A stretch of DNA of 31,176 nt, taken from contig JBBDQN010000033.1 in assembly GCA_040905905.1 (NCBI GenBank), positions 1 to 31,176 of the forward strand, given 5' to 3'. A program made the translations under genes and the position numbers. Below are positions 1 to 7,895 of this stretch, one piece after another. The notes below the pieces were generated by a model. It did not search any database and was not told where the DNA came from. It saw only the letters and a list, made by a program, of their open reading frames with translations. This DNA comes from JAICND01 sp040905905. Lineage in GTDB: Bacteria; Actinomycetota; Acidimicrobiia; Spongiisociales; ZC4RG35. Position 1 is the first letter of the stretch; each line of letters begins with the position of its first letter.

Positions 1-72
1 GCTGTGGCGCAGCTTGGTTAGCGCGCTTGACTGGGGGTCAAGAGGTCGGGAGTTCAAATCTCCCCAGCCCGA
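1..72 (+). tRNA. tRNA-Pro (anticodon GGG), 5' end cut by window edge
   Basis: The cloverleaf folds cleanly. The anticodon stem is 26-30 with 38-42, the 7-base loop is 31-37, and the anticodon GGG is at 33-35, followed by G as usual for tRNA-Pro. The T stem is 48-52 with 60-64 and its loop is TTCAAAT. The 3' acceptor strand 65-71 (CAGCCCG) needs CGGGCTG on the 5' side; only GCTG (1-4) is inside the window, so three bases are missing. The discriminator is A72 and CCA is not encoded. Confidence 0.95.
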
Positions 73-106
73 CGAGAAAACCCATATCGTTTTTGGTTCT
101 TCGACG

Positions 107-122
107 GCCTACGAACGTAGGC
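107..122. other. Short hairpin downstream of tRNA-Pro
   Basis: GCCTAC (107-112) pairs with GTAGGC (117-122) around a GAAC loop. The T run at 90-94 lies before the hairpin rather than after it, so this is not a classical intrinsic terminator. It could still help end or process the tRNA transcript. I see nothing else convincing in the 213 bases between the tRNA and the next gene. Confidence 0.3.
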
Positions 123-285
123 GATGGCCGTGGTGTTAATCGTGGGGTCAATCCGCGTGAAAATACGCAGGGGGCCGACTCATCCAGCACAAGGAGAGTT
201 CCTCTGGCGGCAGCGGGTCGGTGCCACCGCCGATTTCGGTTGACTCCATCCCCGTCTCAGCAAAGACCTGGTTGTATCGAATGCG

Positions 286-1632
286 ATGAGTAAATCTCGG
301 CTTTCCCGGACGGGTGACATAGCCCGGTCCGAAGGGAAAGTCGATGTTCGCTCAGATGCGTGGCGCCCGCTGATCGCAATCAGCGCCATGGTCGCCGTGG
401 CGTTCTGGCTGATCACGATCAGGCTGACTGGCTCCAATCTGCTGAATGCTTTCCCTTTCGTGTCAGCGGACGGGTACGACTACCTGTTCGAGGGATATGC
501 CCTGAGTCGATGGAGCGAGGGTGCGCCACTCATCTCCTTCCCGGTGCTGCGTAACCCCCTGTTCGTCCTCATCACGTTCGTCGACTATCTGGTGGGAGGA
601 GGCGGCTACTTCGCGCTCGCCGTGATCAGTGGGGCTCTCTTCCTGCTCTTCTTCGCCCTGATATTCGCGGCTCGTCGGGTGTCGGCGCCGGTGCCGGAAT
701 CGGCTGTGGTCCTGTGGTCCGTCGCAGTGTCACCGTTGGCCTTCTTCCGTTCTTTCATCCTTTCCGACTTGTTGGCGACGGCGCTGATGATCGCCGCAGT
801 AGCTCTTCTCGTCCCCTATCACCAGACCGGGGGCAAACGGTGGCTCGTGGGGGCGACGATGACCGCAGCCGCGGCCGGTCTCACTCAGTACTACGGGGTG
901 GTCCCATTTCTCGTGGTGGGTGGGTGTTTGCTACTCGACAGTCTTCGCAAACGAAAGCCGAAATGGTGGGTGGGGGCGGCACTCATTGCGAGCGTGGTGA
1001 TAGTGCTGGGCATTCACGCACTGTGGAGACTGGCTCTTCCACACGAATCGGTGCCGTTCAGCTGGGACCTATTCGCCCTGTCTTTGGACATGGGCGGCAA
1101 GTATCTGAATGCGTGGGCGTTCGCGTTTGGCGGCATGCTCTCGGTGTTTCTCCTGGTCCTCGGGCAGAGATGGCGCGCGATCGTCGGCGATCCATTGCGA
1201 CTGGGATGTTGGCTCGCCTTTCTGGCGTTGGTCTTCGGCAACTTCTTCTACCAGTGGGAGGATCTCCGGTTCAGCCACCCGACCGGCGCCATGTTCGCGC
1301 TCGCTCTGCTCGTCTCCCTGGGGACAAGGGATGCGCCGCGCCGGAGCAGAGCCACGGTGGCCGTATTCGCGAGCTCCGCCCTCCTGGTAACCGTGATCGG
1401 TCTGGGCATCGCGCCTTCGTCTTACTGGTTGCCGCGGGTCACGGAGATGGAATTCGCTCCGGGAAGGACCTGGCTCGCCGGACTGTTGCGCGCCGAGCAG
1501 GTTGATCGATTCGGCGTTCCGGAGCATTGTGGAGAAGAAGCGGTCTTCTGCGACGCCGTCCCGCTGTCCCACATCACCGATCCGTACCAACAGGCGATCC
1601 TCACCGGATTCAAGGAGGCGACGCCGGGATAG
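286..1632 (+). CDS. Polytopic membrane protein, GT-C glycosyltransferase-like
   Basis: This 448-residue protein has a basic, soluble N-terminus of about 28 residues and then about ten hydrophobic segments. After the first segment comes a loop with acidic residues in an aromatic setting (D62 and D65 in a DGYDY stretch). In GT-C lipid-linked sugar transferases (GT39/GT83, ArnT-like) such acidic residues in the first external loop are catalytic. The C-terminal part, from about residue 390, is hydrophilic and contains two cysteines (EHCGEEAVFCD) that could pair outside the membrane. No strong ribosome site precedes the ATG. The fold assignment is inferred from topology and the acidic loop; the substrate cannot be told. 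A membrane protein of another kind is possible. Confidence 0.6.
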   Translation: MSKSRLSRTGDIARSEGKVDVRSDAWRPLIAISAMVAVAFWLITIRLTGSNLLNAFPFVSADGYDYLFEGYALSRWSEGAPLISFPVLRNPLFVLITFVDYLVGGGGYFALAVISGALFLLFFALIFAARRVSAPVPESAVVLWSVAVSPLAFFRSFILSDLLATALMIAAVALLVPYHQTGGKRWLVGATMTAAAAGLTQYYGVVPFLVVGGCLLLDSLRKRKPKWWVGAALIASVVIVLGIHALWRLALPHESVPFSWDLFALSLDMGGKYLNAWAFAFGGMLSVFLLVLGQRWRAIVGDPLRLGCWLAFLALVFGNFFYQWEDLRFSHPTGAMFALALLVSLGTRDAPRRSRATVAVFASSALLVTVIGLGIAPSSYWLPRVTEMEFAPGRTWLAGLLRAEQVDRFGVPEHCGEEAVFCDAVPLSHITDPYQQAILTGFKEATPG

Positions 1633-1652
1633 CGACAACCTTTGCTTACTGC

Positions 1653-2084
1653 ATGCCCCAAACGGCAGAATCGATCACATGGTGCCATGATTCCTGGGTG
1701 CAATTGGACTCAATCCCCTTGCTGCAAGGTCTGGACGACGAAGCCATCGCATTTATCTCCGATCGTCTGCAAGAGGTTTCGGTGCCGATCGGAGGCCACA
1801 TCGTCAAGGCCGGTGACTACGCGTATCATTTCTTCATAATTCTCGACGGGACTGCGGTGGTCAGTCAGGCAGGTGACTTGGTGGCGACACTCAAGCCGGG
1901 TGACGTCTTCGGTGAGATGGCCCTCCTGGAGGACTTGCTACGCAATGCCGATGTCGTGGCAACCGCCCCGATGCGTCTGGGAGCGTTGATGGCCTGGGAC
2001 TTTCGGGAGGTGGCGCTCCGATTCCCTGAATTCCAGCGAAGGGTCGATGAGATGGTGATCCGTCGTTCGGCTGGACTCGACTGA
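1653..2084 (+). CDS. Stand-alone cyclic nucleotide-binding domain protein
   Basis: The protein has 143 residues and is one cNMP-binding (CRP-type) beta-roll. It has the opening helix motif IPLLQGLDDEAI, a glycine-rich strand region, and the phosphate-binding cassette FGEMALL followed by an RNA triplet, so the cassette Glu and Arg that hold the cyclic phosphate are present. There is no helix-turn-helix, kinase or channel domain, so it may act as a sensor in trans. The start is uncertain. ATG 1653 has no clear ribosome site, and GTG 1698, just before QLDSIPLLQ, would fit the usual start of the domain. The next gene is convergent, 11 bases away. Confidence 0.75.
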   Translation: MPQTAESITWCHDSWVQLDSIPLLQGLDDEAIAFISDRLQEVSVPIGGHIVKAGDYAYHFFIILDGTAVVSQAGDLVATLKPGDVFGEMALLEDLLRNADVVATAPMRLGALMAWDFREVALRFPEFQRRVDEMVIRRSAGLD

Positions 2085-2095
2085 CCTCAGACTTT

Positions 2096-2245
2096 TTAAA
2101 ACCGGTTGATGATCCAGGCCACCCCCTGGCCCAACCGGTAGAGCAGGTAGACGGCGGTGAGAACCACCACGATTCGAAAGCCCCAGGGATTGGGTTCGGG
2201 GACCGGTGAATCCTCCTCGGGGAGGAAAGGTGATTCCCCGCTCAA
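2096..2245 (-). CDS. 49-residue single-span membrane peptide downstream of der
   Basis: TTG at 2245-2243 overlaps the der stop codon (TTGA) and is preceded by GGGAG (plus strand 2251-2255) at 5-base spacing, a good ribosome site. The product begins with an acidic, proline-rich stretch (PEEDSPVPEPNPW). One hydrophobic helix, about residues 24-37 (IVVVLTAVYLLYRL), follows, and a short tail ends INRF. By the positive-inside rule the arginines after the helix suggest a cytoplasmic C-terminus. It is too short for most gene callers. I do not recognise a family. Tight coupling to der suggests co-expression; function is unknown. Confidence 0.6.
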   Translation of the reverse strand: MSGESPFLPEEDSPVPEPNPWGFRIVVVLTAVYLLYRLGQGVAWIINRF

Positions 2246-3561
2246 CGTTTCTCCCGCTTGCGGGTGACGATGCGGATGGGAGTACCGGTGAAGTCGACCT
2301 CTTCTCGCAACCTGTTCTCGAGAAAGCGGAGGTAGTCGTCACCGAGCTCACCCCCGGAGATGAATAGGACCACCGTCGGCGGGGCCACCCCGGCCTGCAC
2401 CACATACTGGATCCTGGGCCGGCGGCCCTTTCGAACCGGGGGCGGGTGGGCCGCGGTCCACCGCTCGATCATCCGATTGAGCTCTCCGGTACCGATCCGA
2501 CGGTTGCGCGACTCGAGAGCCTGTTCGATGAACTTGCCAAGACGGTGAAGCCGGGCACCGGTGAGAGCCGAGGCTCGCATCATGGGAGCCCAGGAGACAA
2601 AATCGAGACGGTCCTCGATGCTCCGTTCCGTAACCTCCCGCTGTTCGGTGTCGAGCTCCTTATCCCACTTGTTGAAGATGATGACCAGGCCAGCCCCAGC
2701 CGCCACCACCTCGTCGAGGATGCGCTGGTCCTGATGGGTAACTCCCTCCAACCCATCGATGAGGACCACCGCCACGTCGGCTTCACCCACAACCCGGCGG
2801 GCCCGTTCGACGGCGTAGACATCGGCCGACTCTCCAATCTGGGCTCGTCGTCGGATTCCGGCGGTGTCGACGAGAAGGTATCTCCGCCCATCGATCTCAC
2901 CCTCGACGTCGATGGGGTCGCGGGTGGTTCCGGGTGTTGGAGCAACGATCACCCGCTGCTCGCCTACGAGACGGTTGAGGAGGGTCGACTTGCCGACGTT
3001 GGGGCGTCCCACCAACGCCAGCCGAGGTAACTCGGGCCGCTCCAAGTCACCGTCATCCGGCGGAAACAACGAGACGACCCGATCGAGCAGATCTCCTACC
3101 CCGCGTCCATGCACCGCCGAGACCGGCATGGGCTCGCCCACCCCGATGTTCCACAACTCGGCGGCCGCCGCCTCCCGGCTTACGTCATCAACCTTGTTGG
3201 CGGCAAGGACCACCGGGACCGACCCTCGCCGCAGCAGGCGCGCGACCCCATCGTCGTCATCGGTGACACCCGTCGTGGCATCGACCACCCACACCACGAC
3301 ATCGGCTCCCGACAATGCCGCTTCGGCCTGGGCCCGCACGGAAGCGCCGATTCCGTCGCCGGCGTCGGTCTCCCAGCCGCCAGTGTCGACGATCACAAAG
3401 TTGTGCCCTGCCCAATCGGCCTCGAAGTGGCGCCGATCACGAGTTACACCCGGCATTTCTTCGACCACTGCGAGGCGGCCACCGATAATGCGGTTAACCA
3501 GCGAAGACTTGCCCACGTTCGGGCGGCCCACAACCGCCACGATCGGGCGCACCGCGGTCAC
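2242..3561 (-). CDS. der: Ribosome-associated double GTPase Der (EngA)
   Basis: Der is an essential GTPase that matures the 50S ribosomal subunit. The 439 residues match the usual length. Two tandem G domains are visible. The first has G1 at 12-19 (GRPNVGKS), PGVTRD, DTGG and NKVD at 122-125. The second has G1 at 185-192, PGTTRD, DTAG at 232-235 and NKWD at 297-300. The KH-like C-terminal domain runs from about 345 to the basic end (RKREKR). The ATG overlaps the ispH stop by 4 bases (ATGA). Position after cmk matches the actinobacterial cmk-der pairing, here with ispH between them. Confidence 0.97.
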   Translation of the reverse strand: MTAVRPIVAVVGRPNVGKSSLVNRIIGGRLAVVEEMPGVTRDRRHFEADWAGHNFVIVDTGGWETDAGDGIGASVRAQAEAALSGADVVVWVVDATTGVTDDDDGVARLLRRGSVPVVLAANKVDDVSREAAAAELWNIGVGEPMPVSAVHGRGVGDLLDRVVSLFPPDDGDLERPELPRLALVGRPNVGKSTLLNRLVGEQRVIVAPTPGTTRDPIDVEGEIDGRRYLLVDTAGIRRRAQIGESADVYAVERARRVVGEADVAVVLIDGLEGVTHQDQRILDEVVAAGAGLVIIFNKWDKELDTEQREVTERSIEDRLDFVSWAPMMRASALTGARLHRLGKFIEQALESRNRRIGTGELNRMIERWTAAHPPPVRKGRRPRIQYVVQAGVAPPTVVLFISGGELGDDYLRFLENRLREEVDFTGTPIRIVTRKREKR

Positions 3562-4625
3562 CGGGGGGCAACGGGTATCGGGTCGGGCGCAACCAGCGAA
3601 AGAGCCTCGGTGGCGGTCCAGGAGCGATCACGCTCGAGCCATCCCTCTCCCCCATCGGCTGCGGTGAAACCGGCCTCCACCAGGTTTTGCAGGGTGGAGA
3701 CGAAGGAACGAAGTTGAGGCGGAAGGGGGAAATACTCTTCCTCTTCGGTGACTCTCGCCAACTCGAACCCCTGGGTTGGCGCCAGCCGGTCGATCACCTC
3801 GGACACCAGGTGATCCGGCGCCGAGGCGCCGGCAGTGAGCCCCACCACCTGGGCGTCCACCAGCCATTCGGATCGAATGTCCCTGGCGGAGTCGATGCGG
3901 AAGGCGGAGGTTCCCCGCTCATGCGCCACCCTGACCAACGCCTGGGTATTGGAAGAGTTCTCAGAACCCACCACCAGGATCAGATCACACTCCGTTGACA
4001 GCTGTTCCACGGCCTGCTGGCGATTGGTCGTGGCGTAACAAAGGTCACTCTTGCGAGACGTGGCCAACTGTGGGAACCGGGAGCTTGCTTGCTCGAGCAC
4101 CTCCTGCCACTCATGCATCCCCAAAGTGGTCTGGGCCAAGAGGGCCACCCGCCCGGGATCGGCCGGCGCGAACGCATCGAGACCCGACTCAGGTTCGATC
4201 AACGTCATGGCGTTCGGTGCTTCGGCCAGGGTGCCCAGGGCCTCGTCATGCCCCCGGTGGCCGACGTAAATGATGTCGTAGCCACGGTCGGCCATCCGCT
4301 TCACCTCGTGATGGACCTTGGTGACTAGCGGGCAGACGGCATCGATGACCACCGCTGCCCGTTTCCCCGCCAACTCAACGACATCGGGACCCGAACCATG
4401 GGCCGACAACATCACTGGCGCTCCCTCGGGAACCTGGGCAATGTCATCCACAAACACGACTCCGACCCGCTCGAAGGCGCGGACTACCCACTCGTTGTGG
4501 ACGATCTGGTGGTAGCAGTAGACAGGCGGTTCAAAGACCCTCACCATCCAGGTGAGCGCCTTGATCGCCATTTCTACTCCGGCGCAGAAGCCCCGCGGCT
4601 CCGCCACCACGACCCGTTCGACCAT
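3558..4625 (-). CDS. ispH: 4-hydroxy-3-methylbut-2-enyl diphosphate reductase (IspH/LytB)
   Basis: IspH is the last enzyme of the MEP isoprenoid pathway and reduces HMBPP to IPP and DMAPP with an iron-sulfur cluster. Read from ATG 4625 it has 355 residues. The three cluster ligands are Cys14 (PRGFCAGV), Cys98 (DAVCPLVTK) and Cys196 (SDLCYATTNRQ). His43 (IVHN), His76 (SAHG) and Glu128 (GHRGHDEALGT) are the expected active-site residues. I chose ATG 4625 because the family starts just before the VAEPRGFCAGV strand. A TTG at 4676 that overlaps the cmk stop would add 17 residues and has no ribosome site. Confidence 0.95.
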   Translation of the reverse strand: MVERVVVAEPRGFCAGVEMAIKALTWMVRVFEPPVYCYHQIVHNEWVVRAFERVGVVFVDDIAQVPEGAPVMLSAHGSGPDVVELAGKRAAVVIDAVCPLVTKVHHEVKRMADRGYDIIYVGHRGHDEALGTLAEAPNAMTLIEPESGLDAFAPADPGRVALLAQTTLGMHEWQEVLEQASSRFPQLATSRKSDLCYATTNRQQAVEQLSTECDLILVVGSENSSNTQALVRVAHERGTSAFRIDSARDIRSEWLVDAQVVGLTAGASAPDHLVSEVIDRLAPTQGFELARVTEEEEYFPLPPQLRSFVSTLQNLVEAGFTAADGGEGWLERDRSWTATEALSLVAPDPIPVAPR

Positions 4626-4672
4626 ACGCTGAAAGGGTACTTGGCCCTGGGAGGCAAATCCGAGAGCGAAGA

Positions 4673-5305
4673 TCAAGGACCGAGCAGGGCCAGGATGCGC
4701 TGAACCACGGTCTCCACTGATAGACCGGTGGTATCGAGGTGAACGGCGTCGGCGGCCTGCCTTTGCGGAGAGACCGCTCGACCGGAATCGGCTCTGTCCC
4801 TGCGGGCGAGATCGGCCTCCACCTCCCCCAGGTCAACTCCGGTCTCTCTTGCGCGGCGACGGGCCCGCTCGGTGGGACTCGCCATCAACCACACCTTGAG
4901 CTTGGCATCGGGAAAGACCACGGTCCCGATGTCCCTTCCCTCCACTACGGTGTTGCGGCCTTTGCCTTCAACCCACTTGCGCTGTTCGCGGACCAAATGC
5001 CGGCGCAGGCCAGGGTGGGCAGCAACGGCACTTACCGCGGCGGTCACCTCTTGGGTACGGATAGCGGACGAGACATCCTCGCCATCGAGAAACATGCGCC
5101 CCCTTTGTTGGTCGAAGTGGCGATCGGCCACCGCTTTCACCACCGACTCCTCATCGGCGGGGTCAACCCCTTCTCGCAGCGCCGCCAACGTGGCGGCCCG
5201 ATAGAAGGCCCCGGTGTCGAGATGATTCCAACCAAGTCGTTTGGCCAATTGCTGGCTGACGGTGGACTTGCCCGACCCACCCGGGCCATCGATGGCAACG
5301 ATCAC
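4673..5305 (-). CDS. cmk: Cytidylate kinase
   Basis: The enzyme phosphorylates CMP and dCMP with ATP. The 210 residues are the normal length. The P-loop GPGGSGKS is at about residues 7-14, followed by the CMP-binding region LDTGAFYRAATLAAL, then VEGRDIGTVVFPDA and the arginine-rich lid (TERARRRARETG), and near the end RRDRADSGRAVSP. The GTG start at 5305 lies in a GTGA overlap with the aroA stop and gives the expected start MIVAIDGPGG. A longer open frame reaches upstream across aroA, but that extension has no family character. Confidence 0.95.
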   Translation of the reverse strand: MIVAIDGPGGSGKSTVSQQLAKRLGWNHLDTGAFYRAATLAALREGVDPADEESVVKAVADRHFDQQRGRMFLDGEDVSSAIRTQEVTAAVSAVAAHPGLRRHLVREQRKWVEGKGRNTVVEGRDIGTVVFPDAKLKVWLMASPTERARRRARETGVDLGEVEADLARRDRADSGRAVSPQRQAADAVHLDTTGLSVETVVQRILALLGP

Positions 5306-6567
5306 AGTGCGGCGAGGACGTCGAAGTAGCCGGGCCAGGTTTTGGTCACACATCCGGGCCCGTCGATCACAATCCCGGGCTGGCGCAAACCGACCAACGC
5401 CAACGCCATCGCGATTCGATGATCGTGATAGGTGTTGACAATCGCTGGCCGCAGAACCCCGGGGCGGATCACGAGATTGTCCCCGACCACCCGGGCATCG
5501 CCTCCCACTCTGGTCAATTCCGTTTCCAGGGCTACGAGGCGATTGCTCTCTTTGTGGCGGAGGCTCCCGATGTTGCGGATCCGGCTCTCGCCATCGGCGA
5601 AGAGACAAGCCACGGCCAGGGCCAGGACCGCGTCGGGCGCACCTCTCATATCGACGTCCACGGCCGCCAGACCGGCGGCCGGTCCCGCCAGGACCACTCG
5701 GGAAGCTTCCCTGCTCACCTCACAACCCATGAGAGCCAGGATCTCGATAAGGGCGAGGTCGGGCTGGGTCGAGGAACCGGGAATGCCCTCGATTCTGACC
5801 CTCCCGGCGGTGATGGCGGCGGCGACGAGCGGATACGCCGCCGCGCTGGCATCTGCCTCTATCTCGTAATGTGCCGCCCGATACCCACCCGCGGCCACCA
5901 GGAATCGATCACCCCTGTCCTCGACCGTGGCACCAAAGGCAGTCATTACCTCCATGGTCGAAGTCAGGTAGGACCGCGAGACGGGTTCGGTCGTCATCAC
6001 TACCTCGACCTTGTCCCGAGCCATTGGTGCGACGAGCAGAAGGGCACTGACGAACTGGCTCGACCGGGAAGGATCGACCTCGACCCGTCCTCCTTCCAAA
6101 CCATGACCATATATGGTGACCGGCAGGTGTCCCGAGGCATCTTCGATCGATACCCCCATGCCTTTCAGGGCCGCTAGTAGCTCTCTCATCGGCCGTTCCC
6201 GCATACGACCGCTGCCATCGATCGTGGCCGGCCCCGGCGACAGCGCTGCGACCGCGGTAAGAAACCGGGCAGCCGTGCCAGCCTCGCCGGCGTCGATGCT
6301 GTCGACGGGGACGGTGAGGGCACCGCCGGTGCCTTGGACGAGCCAGGGGTCGTCGTTGTCCTCGATAAGCACCCCCAGGGTGCCCAGCCCCCGGCGCATC
6401 GCCTTGGTGTCATCAGCCTCGAGCGGATCGTGGAGGCGGCTCACCCCACGGGCCAGGGCGGATGTGACCAGCGCTCGGTTGGTAAAACTCTTGGAGCCAG
6501 GCGGGCGCACGACCGCCGACACGGGGGTAGAACGCACGGCCACTTCCAGTTGGCGAGGGAGGGGCAC
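5302..6567 (-). CDS. aroA: 3-phosphoshikimate 1-carboxyvinyltransferase (EPSP synthase)
   Basis: The sixth shikimate-pathway enzyme joins shikimate 3-phosphate and PEP. It has 421 residues. Substrate-binding motifs are PPGSKSFTNRAL (K26, S27, R31), EAGTAARF near 95, SSQFVSALL, APDAVLALAV, RHKESNRL, DHRIAMALAL and the closing lysine in TKTWPGYFDVL. The PEP-loop reads GEAGTAARF rather than the E. coli NAGTAMR; whether this alters glyphosate sensitivity cannot be judged here. The GTG start has no ribosome site but a -10-like TAACCT six bases before it, so it may be made from a leaderless internal transcript as well as by readthrough from rluB. Confidence 0.95.
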   Translation of the reverse strand: MPLPRQLEVAVRSTPVSAVVRPPGSKSFTNRALVTSALARGVSRLHDPLEADDTKAMRRGLGTLGVLIEDNDDPWLVQGTGGALTVPVDSIDAGEAGTAARFLTAVAALSPGPATIDGSGRMRERPMRELLAALKGMGVSIEDASGHLPVTIYGHGLEGGRVEVDPSRSSQFVSALLLVAPMARDKVEVVMTTEPVSRSYLTSTMEVMTAFGATVEDRGDRFLVAAGGYRAAHYEIEADASAAAYPLVAAAITAGRVRIEGIPGSSTQPDLALIEILALMGCEVSREASRVVLAGPAAGLAAVDVDMRGAPDAVLALAVACLFADGESRIRNIGSLRHKESNRLVALETELTRVGGDARVVGDNLVIRPGVLRPAIVNTYHDHRIAMALALVGLRQPGIVIDGPGCVTKTWPGYFDVLAAL

Positions 6568-6573
6568 GACGAC

Positions 6574-6579
6574 AGGTTA
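6574..6579 (-). promoter_or_regulatory. Candidate -10 element for leaderless aroA transcript
   Basis: TAACCT on the minus strand lies exactly six bases before the GTG of aroA, the spacing expected when transcription starts at the start codon. Its TAA is also the rluB stop codon, which lowers its weight as independent evidence. No good -35 is visible. Confidence 0.3.
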
Positions 6580-7338
6580 AGCAGGGGGCGGCGAGGGTTC
6601 ACCCTCGGCGTTGCCGCTCGCTTTATAGAGGCCGGCTACCTCCAGAGGTCCGAGCAGGCGCCACTGTCCGGGTTTGAGCACCTGATCGGTGAGGGGACCG
6701 ATTGCGGTCCGGACCAGGCGATGGACCGGATGCCCGATTTCGGCCAGCATCCGCCGGACCTCGCGGTTGCGCCCCTCGGTCAGCACCAGTTCGATCAGGC
6801 TCCGATTGCCGTACCCGCCAACCACGTGAGCCTTCTGGGCGCGGGCAGGTCCATCCTCGAGCTCAACTCCTTCCCGCAACCGGGCCAAGGCCCGTGGGGA
6901 CGGTTTTCCTGCCACTTCGGCCAGATAGGTCTTGCTGACTCCGAAGCGAGGATGGGTCAGTCGCAGCGTCAGGTCGCCGTCGTTGGAGAGGAGCATCAGG
7001 CCTTCGCTGTCGATGTCGAGCCGTCCCACCGGTACCACCCGTGGTTCCTCTGGCACCAGGTCCACAACCGTGGGCCGGCCCTCGGGATCCTCGACAGTGG
7101 AGACCACACCTACCGGCTTGAAGAGAAGATAGGTGACGCGGCCGGGAGCGATCGGAAGCGGCACACCATCGACTTCTACCTTTTGGGTGCCGGCATCGAC
7201 CCGGTCGCCCAATCTGGCAGGCCGTCCATCGATCGTCACCCGGCCCGCGGCGATCAAGGTTTCGGCTGAACGTCGCGACATCAATCCGGCGTTGGCGATC
7301 ACCTTCTGCAGGCGTTGACCGACCCGCTCGTCGCTCAT
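6577..7338 (-). CDS. rluB: 23S rRNA pseudouridine synthase, RluB/RsuA family
   Basis: The protein has 253 residues with an N-terminal S4 RNA-binding domain (QRLQKVIANAGLMSRRSAETLIAAGRV, residues 8-34, shown in part) and then the RsuA-type catalytic domain. The catalytic aspartate is in GRLDIDSEGLMLLSNDG near residue 103. TEGRNREVRRML is the conserved RNA-contact motif. The C-terminal tail is proline- and acid-rich. It probably modifies helix 89-93 uridines of 23S rRNA. The ATG overlaps the scpB stop by 4 bases. Synteny with scpA, scpB and cmk is typical of actinobacteria. Confidence 0.93.
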   Translation of the reverse strand: MSDERVGQRLQKVIANAGLMSRRSAETLIAAGRVTIDGRPARLGDRVDAGTQKVEVDGVPLPIAPGRVTYLLFKPVGVVSTVEDPEGRPTVVDLVPEEPRVVPVGRLDIDSEGLMLLSNDGDLTLRLTHPRFGVSKTYLAEVAGKPSPRALARLREGVELEDGPARAQKAHVVGGYGNRSLIELVLTEGRNREVRRMLAEIGHPVHRLVRTAIGPLTDQVLKPGQWRLLGPLEVAGLYKASGNAEGEPSPPPA

Positions 7339-7895
7339 GCTCCGGGCCGGAATGTCTCCTCGAGTACCTCGACGATCTCAGCGGGGGGAACGTGATCGGC
7401 CAGCGGCGGCAGGTCGGCAATTCGGTTGACCCCCAGCTTTTCGAGAAAGAGCCCGGTGGTTCGATAGATCGCTGGGCTACCCGGCCCCGGAAGTCGTCCG
7501 GCTTCCTCCACCAGGCCCAGGCGTTCGAGTGTCCTGATCGCCGAATCGGAGTCGACGCCGCGGATTTCGGCGATCTGCCCTCGCGACACCGGCTGCCGGT
7601 AGGCGATGACTGCCAGTGTCTCCAGCGATGCTCCGGAGATCTTTCGGGCCGTAGCCGAAGACGAAAACCTTTCGAGATACGGGTAGGCATCGGGATGTGA
7701 GTAGAGGCGAACCCCTCCGGCGGCGTGACGCAAGACCACTCCGCTTCCGCGCTCGACCAGATCGGCAGCCAACAGGTCGAGTTCTGCGATCACTTGTTCC
7801 CTTGGGACCTCCAGCACCTCGGCAAGCTCCTCAACCGGCACCGGGGCCTCGGCGACAAAGAGGATGGCTTCGACGGCGGCGCGTACGGTGATCAT
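7335..7895 (-). CDS. scpB: Segregation and condensation protein ScpB
   Basis: ScpB is the winged-helix (kite) subunit of the Smc-ScpAB condensin. The 186 residues begin VRAAVEAILFVAEAPVPVEELA and hold the conserved core LETLAVIAYRQPVSRGQIAEIRGVDSDSAIRTL with GLVEEAGR, ending with the FLEKLGV region. The start at 7895 is an ATGA overlap with the scpA stop. A longer open frame runs on upstream inside scpA but has no family residues. An smc gene is not in the window. Confidence 0.93.
   Translation of the reverse strand: MITVRAAVEAILFVAEAPVPVEELAEVLEVPREQVIAELDLLAADLVERGSGVVLRHAAGGVRLYSHPDAYPYLERFSSSATARKISGASLETLAVIAYRQPVSRGQIAEIRGVDSDSAIRTLERLGLVEEAGRLPGPGSPAIYRTTGLFLEKLGVNRIADLPPLADHVPPAEIVEVLEETFRPGA

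Noticed and set aside
84..122. T run plus hairpin as an intrinsic terminator for the tRNA
   Set aside because: The T run precedes the hairpin, the reverse of the required order.
27..293. Open frame overlapping the tRNA
   Set aside because: It starts inside tRNA-Pro, has no ribosome site and its product is low-complexity and rich in Arg, Ser and Pro.
2446..3717. Long plus-strand open frames opposite der and ispH
   Set aside because: They are antisense shadows of well-identified genes, caused by high GC codon use; no motif is present.
5306..5608. Upstream extension of cmk
   Set aside because: It lies wholly within aroA in another frame, and cytidylate kinases begin just before the P-loop, as the GTG at 5305 does.
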